From assembly GCF_001653565.1 (NCBI RefSeq), contig NZ_LYPB01000084.1, positions 22,019-86,018 on the forward strand: a stretch of DNA of 64,000 nt. Reading direction: 5' to 3'. The DNA comes from Paenibacillus oryzisoli. GTDB taxonomy: Bacteria > Bacillota > Bacilli > Paenibacillales > NBRC-103111. Positions 9,139 through 17,728 of this stretch are shown piece after piece. The position numbers were made by a program, and so were the translations under genes. The notes beneath the pieces are model-generated. The model ran no database searches and was not told the origin of the DNA. It saw only the letters and a program-made list of their open reading frames with translations. Numbering within the stretch: position 1 is the first letter of the stretch; every line of letters begins with the position of its first letter.

Positions 9139-9240
9139 AAATAAACCATTATGAGGTCAAGGTGATTTTTCAATTTTTGAAATTCTATTTCCCTCTTAGA
9201 TTCAATGCTATATATATTGTTCTTTTCTTTAAGAATCTTA

Positions 9241-9540
9241 ATGCTAGATTGAGTTATTGTTGTAGATACCTCAGAAAAAAGTTTTTCATTAGATAAGGGG
9301 GGCGGACGCTTATCGTGTAATGAGTTTACAAAATTAAGATTCGAGTAGCTTTGTAAATATGTGAATGCTTAAAGTGCTTAAGTTTTTAGGTTCGGGGTTC
9401 GGGGTTCGGTTATTGCTAGATTAATTTATTGTAGATATCTCAGAAAATAGTTTTTCATTAGATATAAGGGCGGACGGCTACCGCGCAATGAGTCTAAAAG
9501 TTACGATGCCAATAGGTTTGTGAATACTTGAGGAGCTTAA
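9241..9540 (+). repeat. tandem duplication, about 170-bp unit, two copies
   Basis: Unit C (from 9241) and unit D (from 9413) share TGCTAGATT, TGTAGATA, TCAGAAAA, AGTTTTTCATTAGATA and GGGCGGACG in the same order, then AATGAGT and GTGAATNCTT...GCTTAAG. Each unit ends in a G-rich heptamer array. The heads of C and D are inverted relatives of the repeat at 8884-9080. Confidence 0.88.
9389..9409 (+). repeat. heptamer array, 3 x GGTTCGG
   Basis: Three perfect copies of GGTTCGG lie at the end of unit C, at the position matching the longer array that ends unit D. Confidence 0.9.
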
Positions 9541-9645
9541 GGGTTTGGAGTTCAGCGTTTGCGGTTTGCGGTTTGCGGTTTGCGGTTTGGGGTTCGGCGT
9601 TCGGCGCTTGGCGCTTGGCGTTTGGCGTTTGGCGTTTGTGGCTCA
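9541..9645 (+). repeat. telomere-like heptamer array, 14-15 units
   Basis: Fourteen consecutive seven-base units run from 9541 to 9638 without one insertion or deletion: GGGTTTG, GAGTTCA, GCGTTTG, four CGGTTTG, GGGTTCG, GCGTTCG, two GCGCTTG, three GCGTTTG; a degenerate TGGCTCA follows. Units change in blocks, as expected from slippage of variant units. Confidence 0.95.
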
Positions 9646-9713
9646 GGGTTATAGGGACTATAAGGTATTGTATTTAGGTTAGCTACTTAATTGTTCTTGA
9701 TACGTTAGTCGCA

Positions 9714-9752
9714 AAAAAACTGCCCACTGGCCTTTTCGGGTTTGTGGACAGT
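9714..9752 (-). terminator. terminator of the organosulfur operon
   Basis: The minus-strand arms ACTGTCCAC and GTGGGCAGT, with one G-U pair, enclose a 16-base loop holding CCGAAAAGG and are followed by seven T residues. Confidence 0.9.
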
Positions 9753-9829
9753 CATATTGAAAACGGGTGCTACACGGTTATTGCAGATGTTTTGATTGAT
9801 GTAGGCAGCAGGAACGTCATGTCATGCGA

Positions 9830-11152
9830 CTACGCATTCACTTTTGTGTAACGATTCGTGGGTACTGGGATGCCGAGGTTTCCGCGAAGTGTATCGGCTT
9901 CGTATTCTGTTCGGTACAATCCGCGCTCCTGCAGGATTGGTACTACGTGGTCGACGAAGTCGTCCAAGCCCTTGGGCAGGGCAGCTGCGATGATAAAACC
10001 ATCGGCGGCGTTTTCTTCGAACCACGCTTGTACGCGATCAGCCACATATTCAGGGGTTCCCGTGAATTCGTTGCGAGGTGTAGCCACGTTCAAAGCGACT
10101 TGGCGTAGGGTTAGGTTCTTTTCTTTGGCATTTTGCTTAATTTTGTCAGTTCCACTACGGAAGCTATTGCTCCCGAAATCACCTAGTTCAGGGAAAGGTT
10201 CATCTAATGGGTATTGTGAAAAATCGTGATGCTCGAAGAAGCGGCCTAGATAATCCAGCGCTTTGTCAATGGTGACGAGGTTCGCGACTTCTTGGTATTT
10301 GCGCTCGGCTTCTTCTTCTGAGAGTCCGATTATCGGGGCAATGCCCGGTAGGATAACGACTTCATCCGGATTACGACCTTCGGAGGCTACCCTCTTTTTG
10401 ATATCCGCGTAGTACGCTTTCGCATCGTCAATTGATTCATGTCCTGCAAAAATCGCATCCGCCACTTTCGCCGCAAACGCTCGGCCATCCTCTGAAGCGC
10501 CTGCTTGGAATATGACCGGCTGTCCTTGTCTAGAGCGAGCGATATTCAGCGGCCCCTGGACGGAGAAATATTCACCTTTGTGGTTCAATGTATGGAGTTT
10601 ATCTGGGTCAAAAAACACACCGCTCTCTTTATCACGAACAAAAGCGTCATCTTCCCACGAATCCCATAGCCCACGTGTCACTTCCAAATATTCATTAGCG
10701 ATCTGGTAGCGTTCGGGATGAGAGGGGTGCTCAGCTTTGCTATAGTTTTTGGCTGAACCTTCTAGTGGAGAGGTAACTACGTTCCAACCGGAACGTCCGT
10801 CACTAATTAAATCAATGGAAGCAAATTGCCGAGCCACGGTGAAAGGCTCACTATAGGACGTGGATAATGTCCCTACAAGGCCGATGTTCGAAGTGACTGA
10901 CGCTAACGCAGATAGAATGGTAATCGGCTCGAATCGATTAAGGAAGTGAGGGATCGATTTTTCGGTAATATAGAGGCCATCCGCGATAAATAAGAGATCG
11001 AATTTCCCTGCTTCGGCTTTCTGTGCTTGCCCCTTATAAAAACCAAAATTCACACTAGCATCTGTAATCGCTTCAGGGTGTCTCCATCCTGACACATGAC
11101 CACCAACACCATGAATAATGGCACCTAGTTTGATTTGTTTTTGTTTAGCCAT
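9830..11152 (-). CDS. NtaA/DmoA-family FMN-dependent monooxygenase
   Basis: This 440-residue luciferase-like TIM-barrel enzyme belongs to the nitrilotriacetate/dimethylsulfide/dibenzothiophene-sulfone monooxygenase group (NtaA, DmoA, B. subtilis YtnJ and YxeK). [18 protein letters not shown] and [19 protein letters not shown] are strong family signatures. It uses FMNH2 from a separate reductase and O2 to cleave C-S or C-N bonds. The start at 11152 follows GGATGGAGATAACC; an ATG four codons upstream lies inside that ribosome site. It is the last gene of a nine-gene operon, so a role in oxidising an S-substituted cysteine derivative is inferred from context. Confidence 0.93.
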   Translation of the reverse strand: MAKQKQIKLGAIIHGVGGHVSGWRHPEAITDASVNFGFYKGQAQKAEAGKFDLLFIADGLYITEKSIPHFLNRFEPITILSALASVTSNIGLVGTLSTSYSEPFTVARQFASIDLISDGRSGWNVVTSPLEGSAKNYSKAEHPSHPERYQIANEYLEVTRGLWDSWEDDAFVRDKESGVFFDPDKLHTLNHKGEYFSVQGPLNIARSRQGQPVIFQAGASEDGRAFAAKVADAIFAGHESIDDAKAYYADIKKRVASEGRNPDEVVILPGIAPIIGLSEEEAERKYQEVANLVTIDKALDYLGRFFEHHDFSQYPLDEPFPELGDFGSNSFRSGTDKIKQNAKEKNLTLRQVALNVATPRNEFTGTPEYVADRVQAWFEENAADGFIIAAALPKGLDDFVDHVVPILQERGLYRTEYEADTLRGNLGIPVPTNRYTKVNA

Positions 11153-11168
11153 GGTTATCTCCATCCTT

Positions 11169-11699
11169 TCACAATATCGCGGCGGTTTGTATATGAAGCC
11201 GGTAGCTTTTCACGAGTATTTCACCTTTTTGGATATCTTTGTCATAAGCGCGTTCGAAGCCCAATCGTTCGTAAAGCTTCACGGCCGATTCCATCATATC
11301 CGAGGTATGCAAATGAAGTGTAACTGCACCTAACTCAGCAGCGCGTTTCACATTTTCTTTAATTAATGCGGTAGCAATCCCCTTGCCTCTGGCACTTGGC
11401 GAAACGGCTAGCAACCTAAGAATAGGCGACTCAATCTCTAGCTCTGGTGCGCCATAAGCAGCTTCAGAGGATTGGAACAATTGAGATGTGCCAACAATTT
11501 CATCGTTAATCAATGCAACAATCCGTGCAATGGGCTTATTACTATCGACAGATGCGATAATATTTTCTTTATATTGATCCCAGCCTTCTGGAGGCAACAC
11601 ATTACGATATTGACCATAGGCATCTTCCAGAACTCTTCGAATCACTTCTCGGTCTCCATCGTTGGCATCTCGAAGGTGTACTTCTTGTGCATCCGCCAT
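11169..11699 (-). CDS. GNAT-family N-acetyltransferase (YtmI/YxeL-like context)
   Basis: This 176-residue GNAT enzyme carries the acetyl-CoA loop [18 protein letters not shown] and a C-terminal [13 protein letters not shown]. The ATG at 11699 follows AGGAGGGATTGGAT. A TTG two codons earlier is too close to that site. It sits between the DinB gene (12 bp) and the NtaA-type monooxygenase (16 bp). In B. subtilis the equivalent operons encode acetyltransferases that N-acetylate S-modified cysteines before oxidation and deacetylation. The same role is inferred here. Confidence 0.9.
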   Translation of the reverse strand: MADAQEVHLRDANDGDREVIRRVLEDAYGQYRNVLPPEGWDQYKENIIASVDSNKPIARIVALINDEIVGTSQLFQSSEAAYGAPELEIESPILRLLAVSPSARGKGIATALIKENVKRAAELGAVTLHLHTSDMMESAVKLYERLGFERAYDKDIQKGEILVKSYRLHIQTAAIL

Positions 11700-11711
11700 A
11701 TCCAATCCCTC

Positions 11712-12188
11712 CTATACGTGCGCTTCCAACGCTCGCTTGATTCGTGCGATTTGTCCCAAATGATGCTGTACATGTGCGATAAAGGAGTGAACAACATCTT
11801 TCAGTGTGAGTGTTTGTCCTTTGAAATTAACGCCTGTTTTCTCCCAATCCTCGGGTGATAATCGCCCAAAAAGCTCATGGTTATACACTAATAACGACTG
11901 AAATAGAACTAAGATATCGGAAGCTAAGCCTTCATTGGCTTTGGTGCTGCTTACCCATGGATCTTGATCAAATGCTGGTAATATGGCGGATGCGCCCGAA
12001 ATAATAGCACGGATTCGAAAGGACACGACGATGTTATGGTCGGCCAAATGAGACAGAACCTCTGTCACACTCCATTGGTCCGATGCTGGTTTCCAAACCA
12101 ATTGCCCTTCGCTCAGGCCTTGAATCGCTTCCTGGAGTTGTTGGTGTGTATGCAGATAGAGAGATAAATCGGGAATTGTTGTACTCAT
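11712..12188 (-). CDS. DinB-family protein inside the organosulfur operon
   Basis: This is a 158-residue DinB/YfiT-like helical-bundle protein. Likely metal-binding histidines are in VLSHLADH and in HSFIAHVQHHLGQI. The ATG overlaps the stop of the M20 gene by four bases, so translation is coupled, and the GNAT gene begins 12 bp downstream. Known relatives are thiol S-transferases using bacillithiol, mycothiol or glutathione. The B. subtilis yxe and ytm operons, as I recall them, lack such a gene, so this may be an extra thiol-handling step. The activity is inferred. Confidence 0.88.
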   Translation of the reverse strand: MSTTIPDLSLYLHTHQQLQEAIQGLSEGQLVWKPASDQWSVTEVLSHLADHNIVVSFRIRAIISGASAILPAFDQDPWVSSTKANEGLASDILVLFQSLLVYNHELFGRLSPEDWEKTGVNFKGQTLTLKDVVHSFIAHVQHHLGQIARIKRALEAHV

Positions 12189-13372
12189 ATGGATACCTCC
12201 AAAGGGTTGTCGGATGATAGGTCTTCTAAGGCGTTCTGAGCTAAAATAGCAAAATATCGTGCACTAATCGGCAAAGCTCGTTCATCAATATCAAAAGCAG
12301 GATGATGCCATTCTTGCGGGCCTGATGTACCCATAAATACAAAGACCCCGGGAATTTTCTTCTGATAAAAGGCAAAATCTTCGCCTGCTGGTGACGGGAC
12401 AGGTGTAATGACATTCAGACCAGCTTGTTCTGCCGCTTCTTTCGCCAACAGACTTAATTGCTTATCATTGAATACCGATGGTGGTCCTTTAATCCATCGG
12501 ACTGAGGCTTTGGTTCCATATGCGGCAGCAACACCATGAACTACTTGCTCTAATCGCTCAATAACGAGTGAACGGACATTCTCATCAAATGTGCGCAGCG
12601 TGCCATCCAGAATGGCTTTGTCCGGAATGACATTCCAAGCTGTTCCGCTATGGATACGAGTTACACTGATGACTGCACTTTGCAATGAACTCACATTGCG
12701 GCTAACGATCGATTGGAGGGCAGTAATGATATGTGCTCCTGTTACAATGGGATCTATCCCCGCTTCTGGGACAGCAGCATGTGTGCCAAGTCCTTCAACT
12801 TCGATCACAAATCCATCCGCTGCGGCCATCAGTGGCCCCTCTTTGATCCCGATCGTGCCGACAGGAAGATCAGGTTTGTTATGCATGCCATAAATTGCGC
12901 GAACCCCTTCAAGTGCGCCGCTCTTTATCACCTGCTCCGCTCCCTGTGCCTTCTCCTCCGCCGGTTGAAAAATGAAACGAACGGTTCCCTTGAGCTCTCG
13001 CTCGTGTTGTTTGAGCAGAATCGCTGCACCAAGAACGGCAGCTGTATGAAAATCATGACCGCAAGCATGCATCTTCCCTGCTACCTGCGATGCATAAGGA
13101 AGCCCTGTATCTTCTTGAATTGGAAGCGCATCGATATCAGCCCGTATGGCAACGATTGGCCCTTCCTGCAAGCCGCCGACTTCTGCAATTAGACCTGTTT
13201 TCAGCTGGTAATCCGCAATACGGATCCCCGCATCCCTAAGCCAACTAGTTATCGAAGCTGTTGTTTGGATTTCCTCATGCGACAATTCAGGATGCTGATG
13301 TAAATGACGTCGTATATCCACCAGCTTCTGTGCCAAGTCCGGAGACGTCTCTTGAAAAGTTGTTGCACTCAT
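12185..13372 (-). CDS. M20-family amidohydrolase (YtnL/YxeP-like)
   Basis: The 395-residue M20D metallopeptidase-fold enzyme has zinc ligands in MHACGHDFHTAAVLG and in FQPAEEKAQGA, plus a conserved His in IYGMHNKPDLPVG and a late ligand in HHPAFDIDE. The family hydrolyses N-acyl amino acids. Placed between a monooxygenase and an acetyltransferase, it most likely removes the acetyl group from N-acetyl-cysteine-type intermediates to release cysteine. It starts 20 bp after the upstream LLM gene with the ribosome site AAGGAGGTAAG. Confidence 0.95.
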   Translation of the reverse strand: MSATTFQETSPDLAQKLVDIRRHLHQHPELSHEEIQTTASITSWLRDAGIRIADYQLKTGLIAEVGGLQEGPIVAIRADIDALPIQEDTGLPYASQVAGKMHACGHDFHTAAVLGAAILLKQHERELKGTVRFIFQPAEEKAQGAEQVIKSGALEGVRAIYGMHNKPDLPVGTIGIKEGPLMAAADGFVIEVEGLGTHAAVPEAGIDPIVTGAHIITALQSIVSRNVSSLQSAVISVTRIHSGTAWNVIPDKAILDGTLRTFDENVRSLVIERLEQVVHGVAAAYGTKASVRWIKGPPSVFNDKQLSLLAKEAAEQAGLNVITPVPSPAGEDFAFYQKKIPGVFVFMGTSGPQEWHHPAFDIDERALPISARYFAILAQNALEDLSSDNPLEVSI

Positions 13373-13392
13373 TCTACTTACCTCCTTCGGAC

Positions 13393-14403
13393 TTACACCA
13401 ACAATTCCGCGAATGCTTCACTTAGCAGTTCAAATGACCTCAGGCGTTTGCTAAAATCTTTCACGGATGTCGTTACGATAAATTCATCGATGTTATATTT
13501 CTGTTGGATCTCGAGTAGTTTTTGACGCACGGTCTCTTTGGTACCCTTCGTAATCTCTGCCTGTTTCTCTTCAACCGTAAACTTTGCCTGCGTTTGGCGG
13601 CCATATTCCTCAGCTTGCTCAAGGGTTCCAACGGTTAATGTCTTGCCATTTTCCAAATGAATTTTTACATTCTTATATTCTCCTGCAAGCTTGATTGCTT
13701 CTTCTTCCGTGTCAGCTACGATAAGTGAGAGCGCCAAGAGAAGCTTAGGTTGTGTACCTTTTCCCGTATTAAAATGGTGATGATACGCTTCAAAAGCCGC
13801 TTCTGCAATCGCATGATCCCCATTAATAAATTGGGCAAATACATACGGTAAACCAGCTTCAGCAGCCGATTGTGCACTCGCTGCACTTGCCCCGAGGATA
13901 TAAATATCCACAGGCACTGTTGGTATTGGCGAGACCTTCAAGCCCTTCAAAGGATGCTCATCATGCAGTTGATTTGTCACAAACTGTTGAAGGTCCTCCA
14001 ACTTATGGGATAAGGAAGCTGCTTCTGTAATCCCCTGTTGCAGAGCTTTCGTAGAACGAGGAAGACCACCTGGTGCGCGGCCTATGCCGAGATCCACTCT
14101 ACCTGGTGCAAGCGAAGCAAGCACATTGAAGTTCTCAGCCACTTTATAGGGGCTGTAATGCTGCAGCATGATCCCGCCGGAGCCAATGCGAATGCGCTCT
14201 GTTTTGGCCAGCAAATGAGAAATTAATACTTCCGGTGAAGAACCCGCTACTTGTTCGGAATCGTGATGCTCAGATACCCAGAAGCGGTTATATGAGAGCG
14301 ACTCCGCCTTCTGTACAAGTTCAATCGTATGCTGAAAAGCGTCATAAGCCGTTTCACCGGGAAATACGACACTTTGATCCAAAATGCTTAATTTAATCCC
14401 CAT
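13393..14403 (-). CDS. luciferase-like (LLM) flavin oxidoreductase, YtmO/MsnO8-type
   Basis: This 336-residue luciferase-like TIM-barrel protein has GLGIGRAPGG in the form VDLGIGRAPGGLPRS, HHDSEQVAGSSPEV and an IGSGGIMLQHYSPYKVAE segment, typical of the MsnO8/YtmO group. I start it at 14403 (GGAGTGTATGAAC upstream). ATG codons at 14409 and further upstream are badly placed relative to the ribosome site. This is the second FMN-dependent oxygenase of the operon; its sequence differs clearly from the NtaA-type enzyme, so the two probably act on different substrates or steps. Confidence 0.93.
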   Translation of the reverse strand: MGIKLSILDQSVVFPGETAYDAFQHTIELVQKAESLSYNRFWVSEHHDSEQVAGSSPEVLISHLLAKTERIRIGSGGIMLQHYSPYKVAENFNVLASLAPGRVDLGIGRAPGGLPRSTKALQQGITEAASLSHKLEDLQQFVTNQLHDEHPLKGLKVSPIPTVPVDIYILGASAASAQSAAEAGLPYVFAQFINGDHAIAEAAFEAYHHHFNTGKGTQPKLLLALSLIVADTEEEAIKLAGEYKNVKIHLENGKTLTVGTLEQAEEYGRQTQAKFTVEEKQAEITKGTKETVRQKLLEIQQKYNIDEFIVTTSVKDFSKRLRSFELLSEAFAELLV

Positions 14404-14436
14404 GTTCATACACTCCATTTCCATAACTGCCTGATG

Positions 14437-15189
14437 CTAAATGTTGTAGCTCCATTCGGGCGTAATACGCTTCAGGAATTGCTTCGTGCGTTCTTCTTTG
14501 GCATTGCCGAAAATGTCCCTCGGGTTGCCCTCTTCAACGATAACGCCTTCGTCCATAAAGACCACATGATTAGCCACTTCTCGGGCAAAACCCATTTCAT
14601 GGGTAACGATGATCATCGTGATGCCTTCCTTCGCGATCTTCTGAATCACGTCCAGCACTTCACCAACAAGTTCGGGATCGAGTGCGGATGTCGGCTCATC
14701 GAATAAAATGACTTCAGGATTCAGAGCCAGTGCACGGGCAATCCCTACACGTTGCTGCTGCCCACCAGATAGCTGACTTGGATAGGCATCTAACTTGCTT
14801 CCCAAACCCACTTTCTCCAGCACCTTTACGCTGGTCGCTCTTGCCAGTTCCTTTGATTGTTTCTGGACAATCACAAGACCTTCCATAACGTTTTCGAGCA
14901 CTGTTTTATGTTTGAATAGGTTGTAATGCTGGAATACCATCGCGGTTTTTTGCCTGAGCGCATGAATGTCCCCTTTGCTGGGACGCTTGCAATTCACGGT
15001 GAAATCTCCGATCGTCACTTCGCCTAGACTCGGCTTCTCCAAATAGTTCAAGCAACGGAGCAGCGTTGTTTTTCCCGAACCGCTGGGGCCAAGGATACAG
15101 ACGACTTCGCCTTTTTGCACAGTAAGGTTGATCCCCTTAAGCACCTCGTTTTTACCAAACGATTTGGTGATATTCGTCAGTTGAATCAT
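14437..15189 (-). CDS. amino-acid ABC transporter ATPase (TcyN-like)
   Basis: This is a 250-residue polar-amino-acid importer ATPase. Walker A is GPSGSGKTT at 34-42, the signature LSGGQ at 140-144, and Walker B ILFDEP at 161-166, followed by the switch histidine in [12 protein letters not shown]. It powers uptake through the two permeases encoded upstream. Its ATG overlaps the preceding permease stop by four bases. Context suggests cystine or S-modified cysteine as substrate. Confidence 0.96.
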   Translation of the reverse strand: MIQLTNITKSFGKNEVLKGINLTVQKGEVVCILGPSGSGKTTLLRCLNYLEKPSLGEVTIGDFTVNCKRPSKGDIHALRQKTAMVFQHYNLFKHKTVLENVMEGLVIVQKQSKELARATSVKVLEKVGLGSKLDAYPSQLSGGQQQRVGIARALALNPEVILFDEPTSALDPELVGEVLDVIQKIAKEGITMIIVTHEMGFAREVANHVVFMDEGVIVEEGNPRDIFGNAKEERTKQFLKRITPEWSYNI

Positions 15190-15896
15190 GACACGCCACC
15201 TCGGTTATACAGATTGATTCGTTTCTCTAGTAAGCCCGTGGCTCGCTCAATCAAGAAGGTGATTCCCCAGAATAGCAGGGCTGCAGCAATATATGCTTCG
15301 AAGAATTTCCAATTTGTCGTTGCGACGATTTGTGCTTTGGCGTTGATTTCCACCACAGATACCGTAAAAGCCAATGTAGAGCCATGCAGCATACCAATCA
15401 ACGTATTGGATAAGTTCGGTAAACTGACCGCAAATGCTTGTGGCAAAATGATGCGTCGCAGCGCCTGTGTGGTCGTCATCCCAATGGAATAGGCCGCTTC
15501 CATCTGTCCCCGATTAATCGCTACGATACCCGATCTGACGACCTCTGAAAGGTACGCACCAGCGGTGATCGAGAAGGAAAGAAAGGCGAAGCCGATCATC
15601 GGTATAGACACGGAACGGAAGCTCCATCCGAAAGTAACGGCAATCGAATCGATGATCATCGGCAATCCGAAATAGATTAGCAGCAGATGCATAAGCATCG
15701 GTGTTCCGCGAACAAATGTCACATAAGCTGTTGCGATATAATGGATATAAGGCACGCGGTATAGTCGGATTAAAGCTACGGAGGCTCCAATTAGGAATCC
15801 AAAGAAGACTGAGACAATAGTAATAATTAGTGTAGTTGGCAGTGCAGAAAGCAATTGAACAAAGGCCGTCCCTATGAATCCTGGATCAATACTCAT
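15186..15896 (-). CDS. amino-acid ABC transporter permease (TcyM-like)
   Basis: This is a 236-residue HisM-family permease with about five hydrophobic segments and the transport signature [22 protein letters not shown] that contacts the ATPase. [19 protein letters not shown] is also typical. It overlaps both neighbours by four bases (ATGA), so the permease-permease-ATPase block is translationally coupled. It pairs with the following permease as a heterodimer. Confidence 0.95.
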   Translation of the reverse strand: MSIDPGFIGTAFVQLLSALPTTLIITIVSVFFGFLIGASVALIRLYRVPYIHYIATAYVTFVRGTPMLMHLLLIYFGLPMIIDSIAVTFGWSFRSVSIPMIGFAFLSFSITAGAYLSEVVRSGIVAINRGQMEAAYSIGMTTTQALRRIILPQAFAVSLPNLSNTLIGMLHGSTLAFTVSVVEINAKAQIVATTNWKFFEAYIAAALLFWGITFLIERATGLLEKRINLYNRGGVS

Positions 15897-16669
15897 GCTT
15901 GGAAGCCTCCTTTATCTGGTTGCGAGGACCAGACACCCTTGAACCATCTGCGTGATAGAGGCTCACGTTCCTCCGCCACTAGCGGTTGCTCGTGTTGGAG
16001 TAAGCGTTTCTCGATGTACATAAACAGTTTCTCCAGTCCAAAGCAAATAACGAAATAGATAATGGACAAGGAAATGTACGTTTCCATAAAATGTTGAGTG
16101 GCCGCTCCAAGCGTCTGAGCTTTCCCCATCAATTCCATCGCACCTAGTGAGAATGCCAATGAGGTATCCTTCAAGTTGGCAATAAGCAGGTTTGTAAAGT
16201 TGGGCAGCGAAATCGCTAGTGCTTGCGGCATAATAATGCGGTTAAAGGCCTGGTAACCCGTCATCCCTATAGAATAGGCGGCTTCTACTTGCCCTTTGTC
16301 CACGGCTTTGACCGCTGCGCGGATGACTTCCGAAATATAAGCCCCAGAATGTAAAGCAAATGTTAGAATCACAAACGATAAAACAGGGGCTCTGGAGACA
16401 TCCATATGGATCCCCTTCAGCAGCTCAGGTAAACCGTAATAGATCAGAAATAGCTGAATCAGAATCGGTGTCCCTCGGAAGAAGGAAACATAAATCTGAG
16501 ATAACCTTTGTACAATTGGTACTTGATACAGCCGGGGCAAGGCTATGAGAAATCCGAAGACGATTCCGAGCACCATCGAGCAAGCAACAATGAATAAGGA
16601 AATATGAATGTAATTCAGTAATTTCGGCAGAAAATCAAATACATAGGTGATATCGAATTTGTTTGCCAT
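15893..16669 (-). CDS. amino-acid ABC transporter permease (TcyL-like)
   Basis: This is a 258-residue HisM-family permease, about 20 residues longer than its partner because of a polar C-terminal tail. FFRGTPILIQLFLIYYGLP and [20 protein letters not shown] are the family signatures. It begins 40 bp after the substrate-binding protein gene, preceded by AAGAAAGGTGAGATCGCTCTT, a weaker ribosome site than its neighbours. Confidence 0.95.
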   Translation of the reverse strand: MANKFDITYVFDFLPKLLNYIHISLFIVACSMVLGIVFGFLIALPRLYQVPIVQRLSQIYVSFFRGTPILIQLFLIYYGLPELLKGIHMDVSRAPVLSFVILTFALHSGAYISEVIRAAVKAVDKGQVEAAYSIGMTGYQAFNRIIMPQALAISLPNFTNLLIANLKDTSLAFSLGAMELMGKAQTLGAATQHFMETYISLSIIYFVICFGLEKLFMYIEKRLLQHEQPLVAEEREPLSRRWFKGVWSSQPDKGGFQA

Positions 16670-16709
16670 AAGAGCGATCTCACCTTTCTTAACATTATGG
16701 AACGTTTAT

Positions 16710-17591
16710 CTATTTCACATCATCTTTGTTCGTAAAGTCTCCACCCAGCCACTGCGTGCTCAACTTCGCGAGCGTACCGTCTGCTTTGACAGCTTTCAGA
16801 GCCACGTCAATTTTGTCTGCAAGCTCTTGCCCATCCCTATCATTTTTGCGGAATAAGAAACGCACTTCCGCTTCCTCAATGATCGGTCCGACTGTTTTCA
16901 ATTTACTTTGCGGATCTACGAGTGGAAGCAAGAAATCTGCACCAAGTGCGCCATCAGCACGCCCTGTTGTAAGCTGCGTAACCAAGTCGTTGGCTGCGCC
17001 GCTTTGATACACAATTTTGATCGCATTGTCATTGGCTTTGTTATAGTTCTCCAGCAGTGTGGCCTCTGCACTTGTAGCTGTCGTTAGTGCTTTCTTGCCC
17101 TTCAAATCATCGATCGTTTTCACAGTTGTGTTCTCTTTCGCTACGATGACTTTGGTTTTCCAGTACGCATACGGCTCGTTGTTGAACAAATATTTCTGTT
17201 CACGCTCTTTGTTCTTCTCAATTTCATGTGCAACGAAATCAATTTTGTTCGTTTCCAAGCTAAGCAGCAGGTTAGCGAAGTCCATCGTTTTGAACTCGAA
17301 CTCATATTCTGGCAACCGCTTGTCGAGTTCTTTTACTAACTCAATATCGTATCCTGTAAGTTTTCCATCCTTATCTAGAAAGGCTACATTGGGGAATTGT
17401 GTCCCTGTGCCTACGATGATTTTCTTTACTTTCACAGGTGCAGCCGTTGCAGCCGCAGTGGCAGTTGGTGCTGTCGTTGCCTCAGCAGCTCCTTTAGGAG
17501 AAGCATTCGTTGTCTCGCTTTTCGATCCGCATCCTACCGCTACCAAAGCTAATGCTAATGTTGTTACCGTAAGTGTTGTGAATTGTTTCAT
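16710..17591 (-). CDS. amino-acid ABC transporter substrate-binding lipoprotein
   Basis: The 293-residue secreted lipoprotein has a signal peptide ending at a lipobox-like LVAVGC (Cys21), then a low-complexity Ala/Thr linker to about residue 50. The binding domain follows (IIVGTGTQFPNVAF, YDIELVKELDKRLPEYEFEF, FVAHEIEKNKEREQKY). It is a family-3 binding protein like TcyJ/TcyK/YxeM. The ATG at 17591 follows TTGGAGGGGTTCACG. It is the first gene of the nine-gene operon and presumably the most abundant product. Confidence 0.93.
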   Translation of the reverse strand: MKQFTTLTVTTLALALVAVGCGSKSETTNASPKGAAEATTAPTATAAATAAPVKVKKIIVGTGTQFPNVAFLDKDGKLTGYDIELVKELDKRLPEYEFEFKTMDFANLLLSLETNKIDFVAHEIEKNKEREQKYLFNNEPYAYWKTKVIVAKENTTVKTIDDLKGKKALTTATSAEATLLENYNKANDNAIKIVYQSGAANDLVTQLTTGRADGALGADFLLPLVDPQSKLKTVGPIIEEAEVRFLFRKNDRDGQELADKIDVALKAVKADGTLAKLSTQWLGGDFTNKDDVK

Positions 17592-17728
17592 CGTGAACCC
17601 CTCCAAATTTCCCATTGTAATTATTCTTATAATTCCTACTTGTTTTATATGAATTAATTCTGTGGATTTAATGTATCATGGAGTCGTCGAACTGGATAAT
17701 AGAGTTTTTCTATATGCATATCGAGAAG
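17592..17728 (-). promoter_or_regulatory. operon promoter region with LysR-type box
   Basis: The 137 bp between lysR and the transporter operon contain ATAGA-N5-TCTAT at 17699-17713, an interrupted inverted repeat of the T-N11-A type bound by LysR regulators. It adjoins the palindrome ATATGCATAT. A TTGACT at 17730-17735 on the minus strand could be a -35. The exact start site cannot be fixed. I see no S-box or T-box fold. Confidence 0.5.

Larger units (their letters stand above)
8700..9713. other. gene-free, repeat-rich intergenic kilobase
   Basis: There is no credible gene in this stretch. The sequence is AT-rich with sharp G/C-rich islands and is built from several nested direct and inverted repeats plus simple-sequence tracts, listed separately. 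The fix promoter must lie in its left end, upstream of 8642. It separates the fix operon from the 3' end of the sulfur operon. Confidence 0.85.

Noticed and set aside
9389-9645. CRISPR-like array
   Set aside because: The units are 7 bases without spacers, and no cas gene is near.
17059-17652. 197-codon plus-strand frame over the binding-protein gene
   Set aside because: Its hydrophobic look is the reverse complement of the lipoprotein's Ala/Thr linker and signal region.
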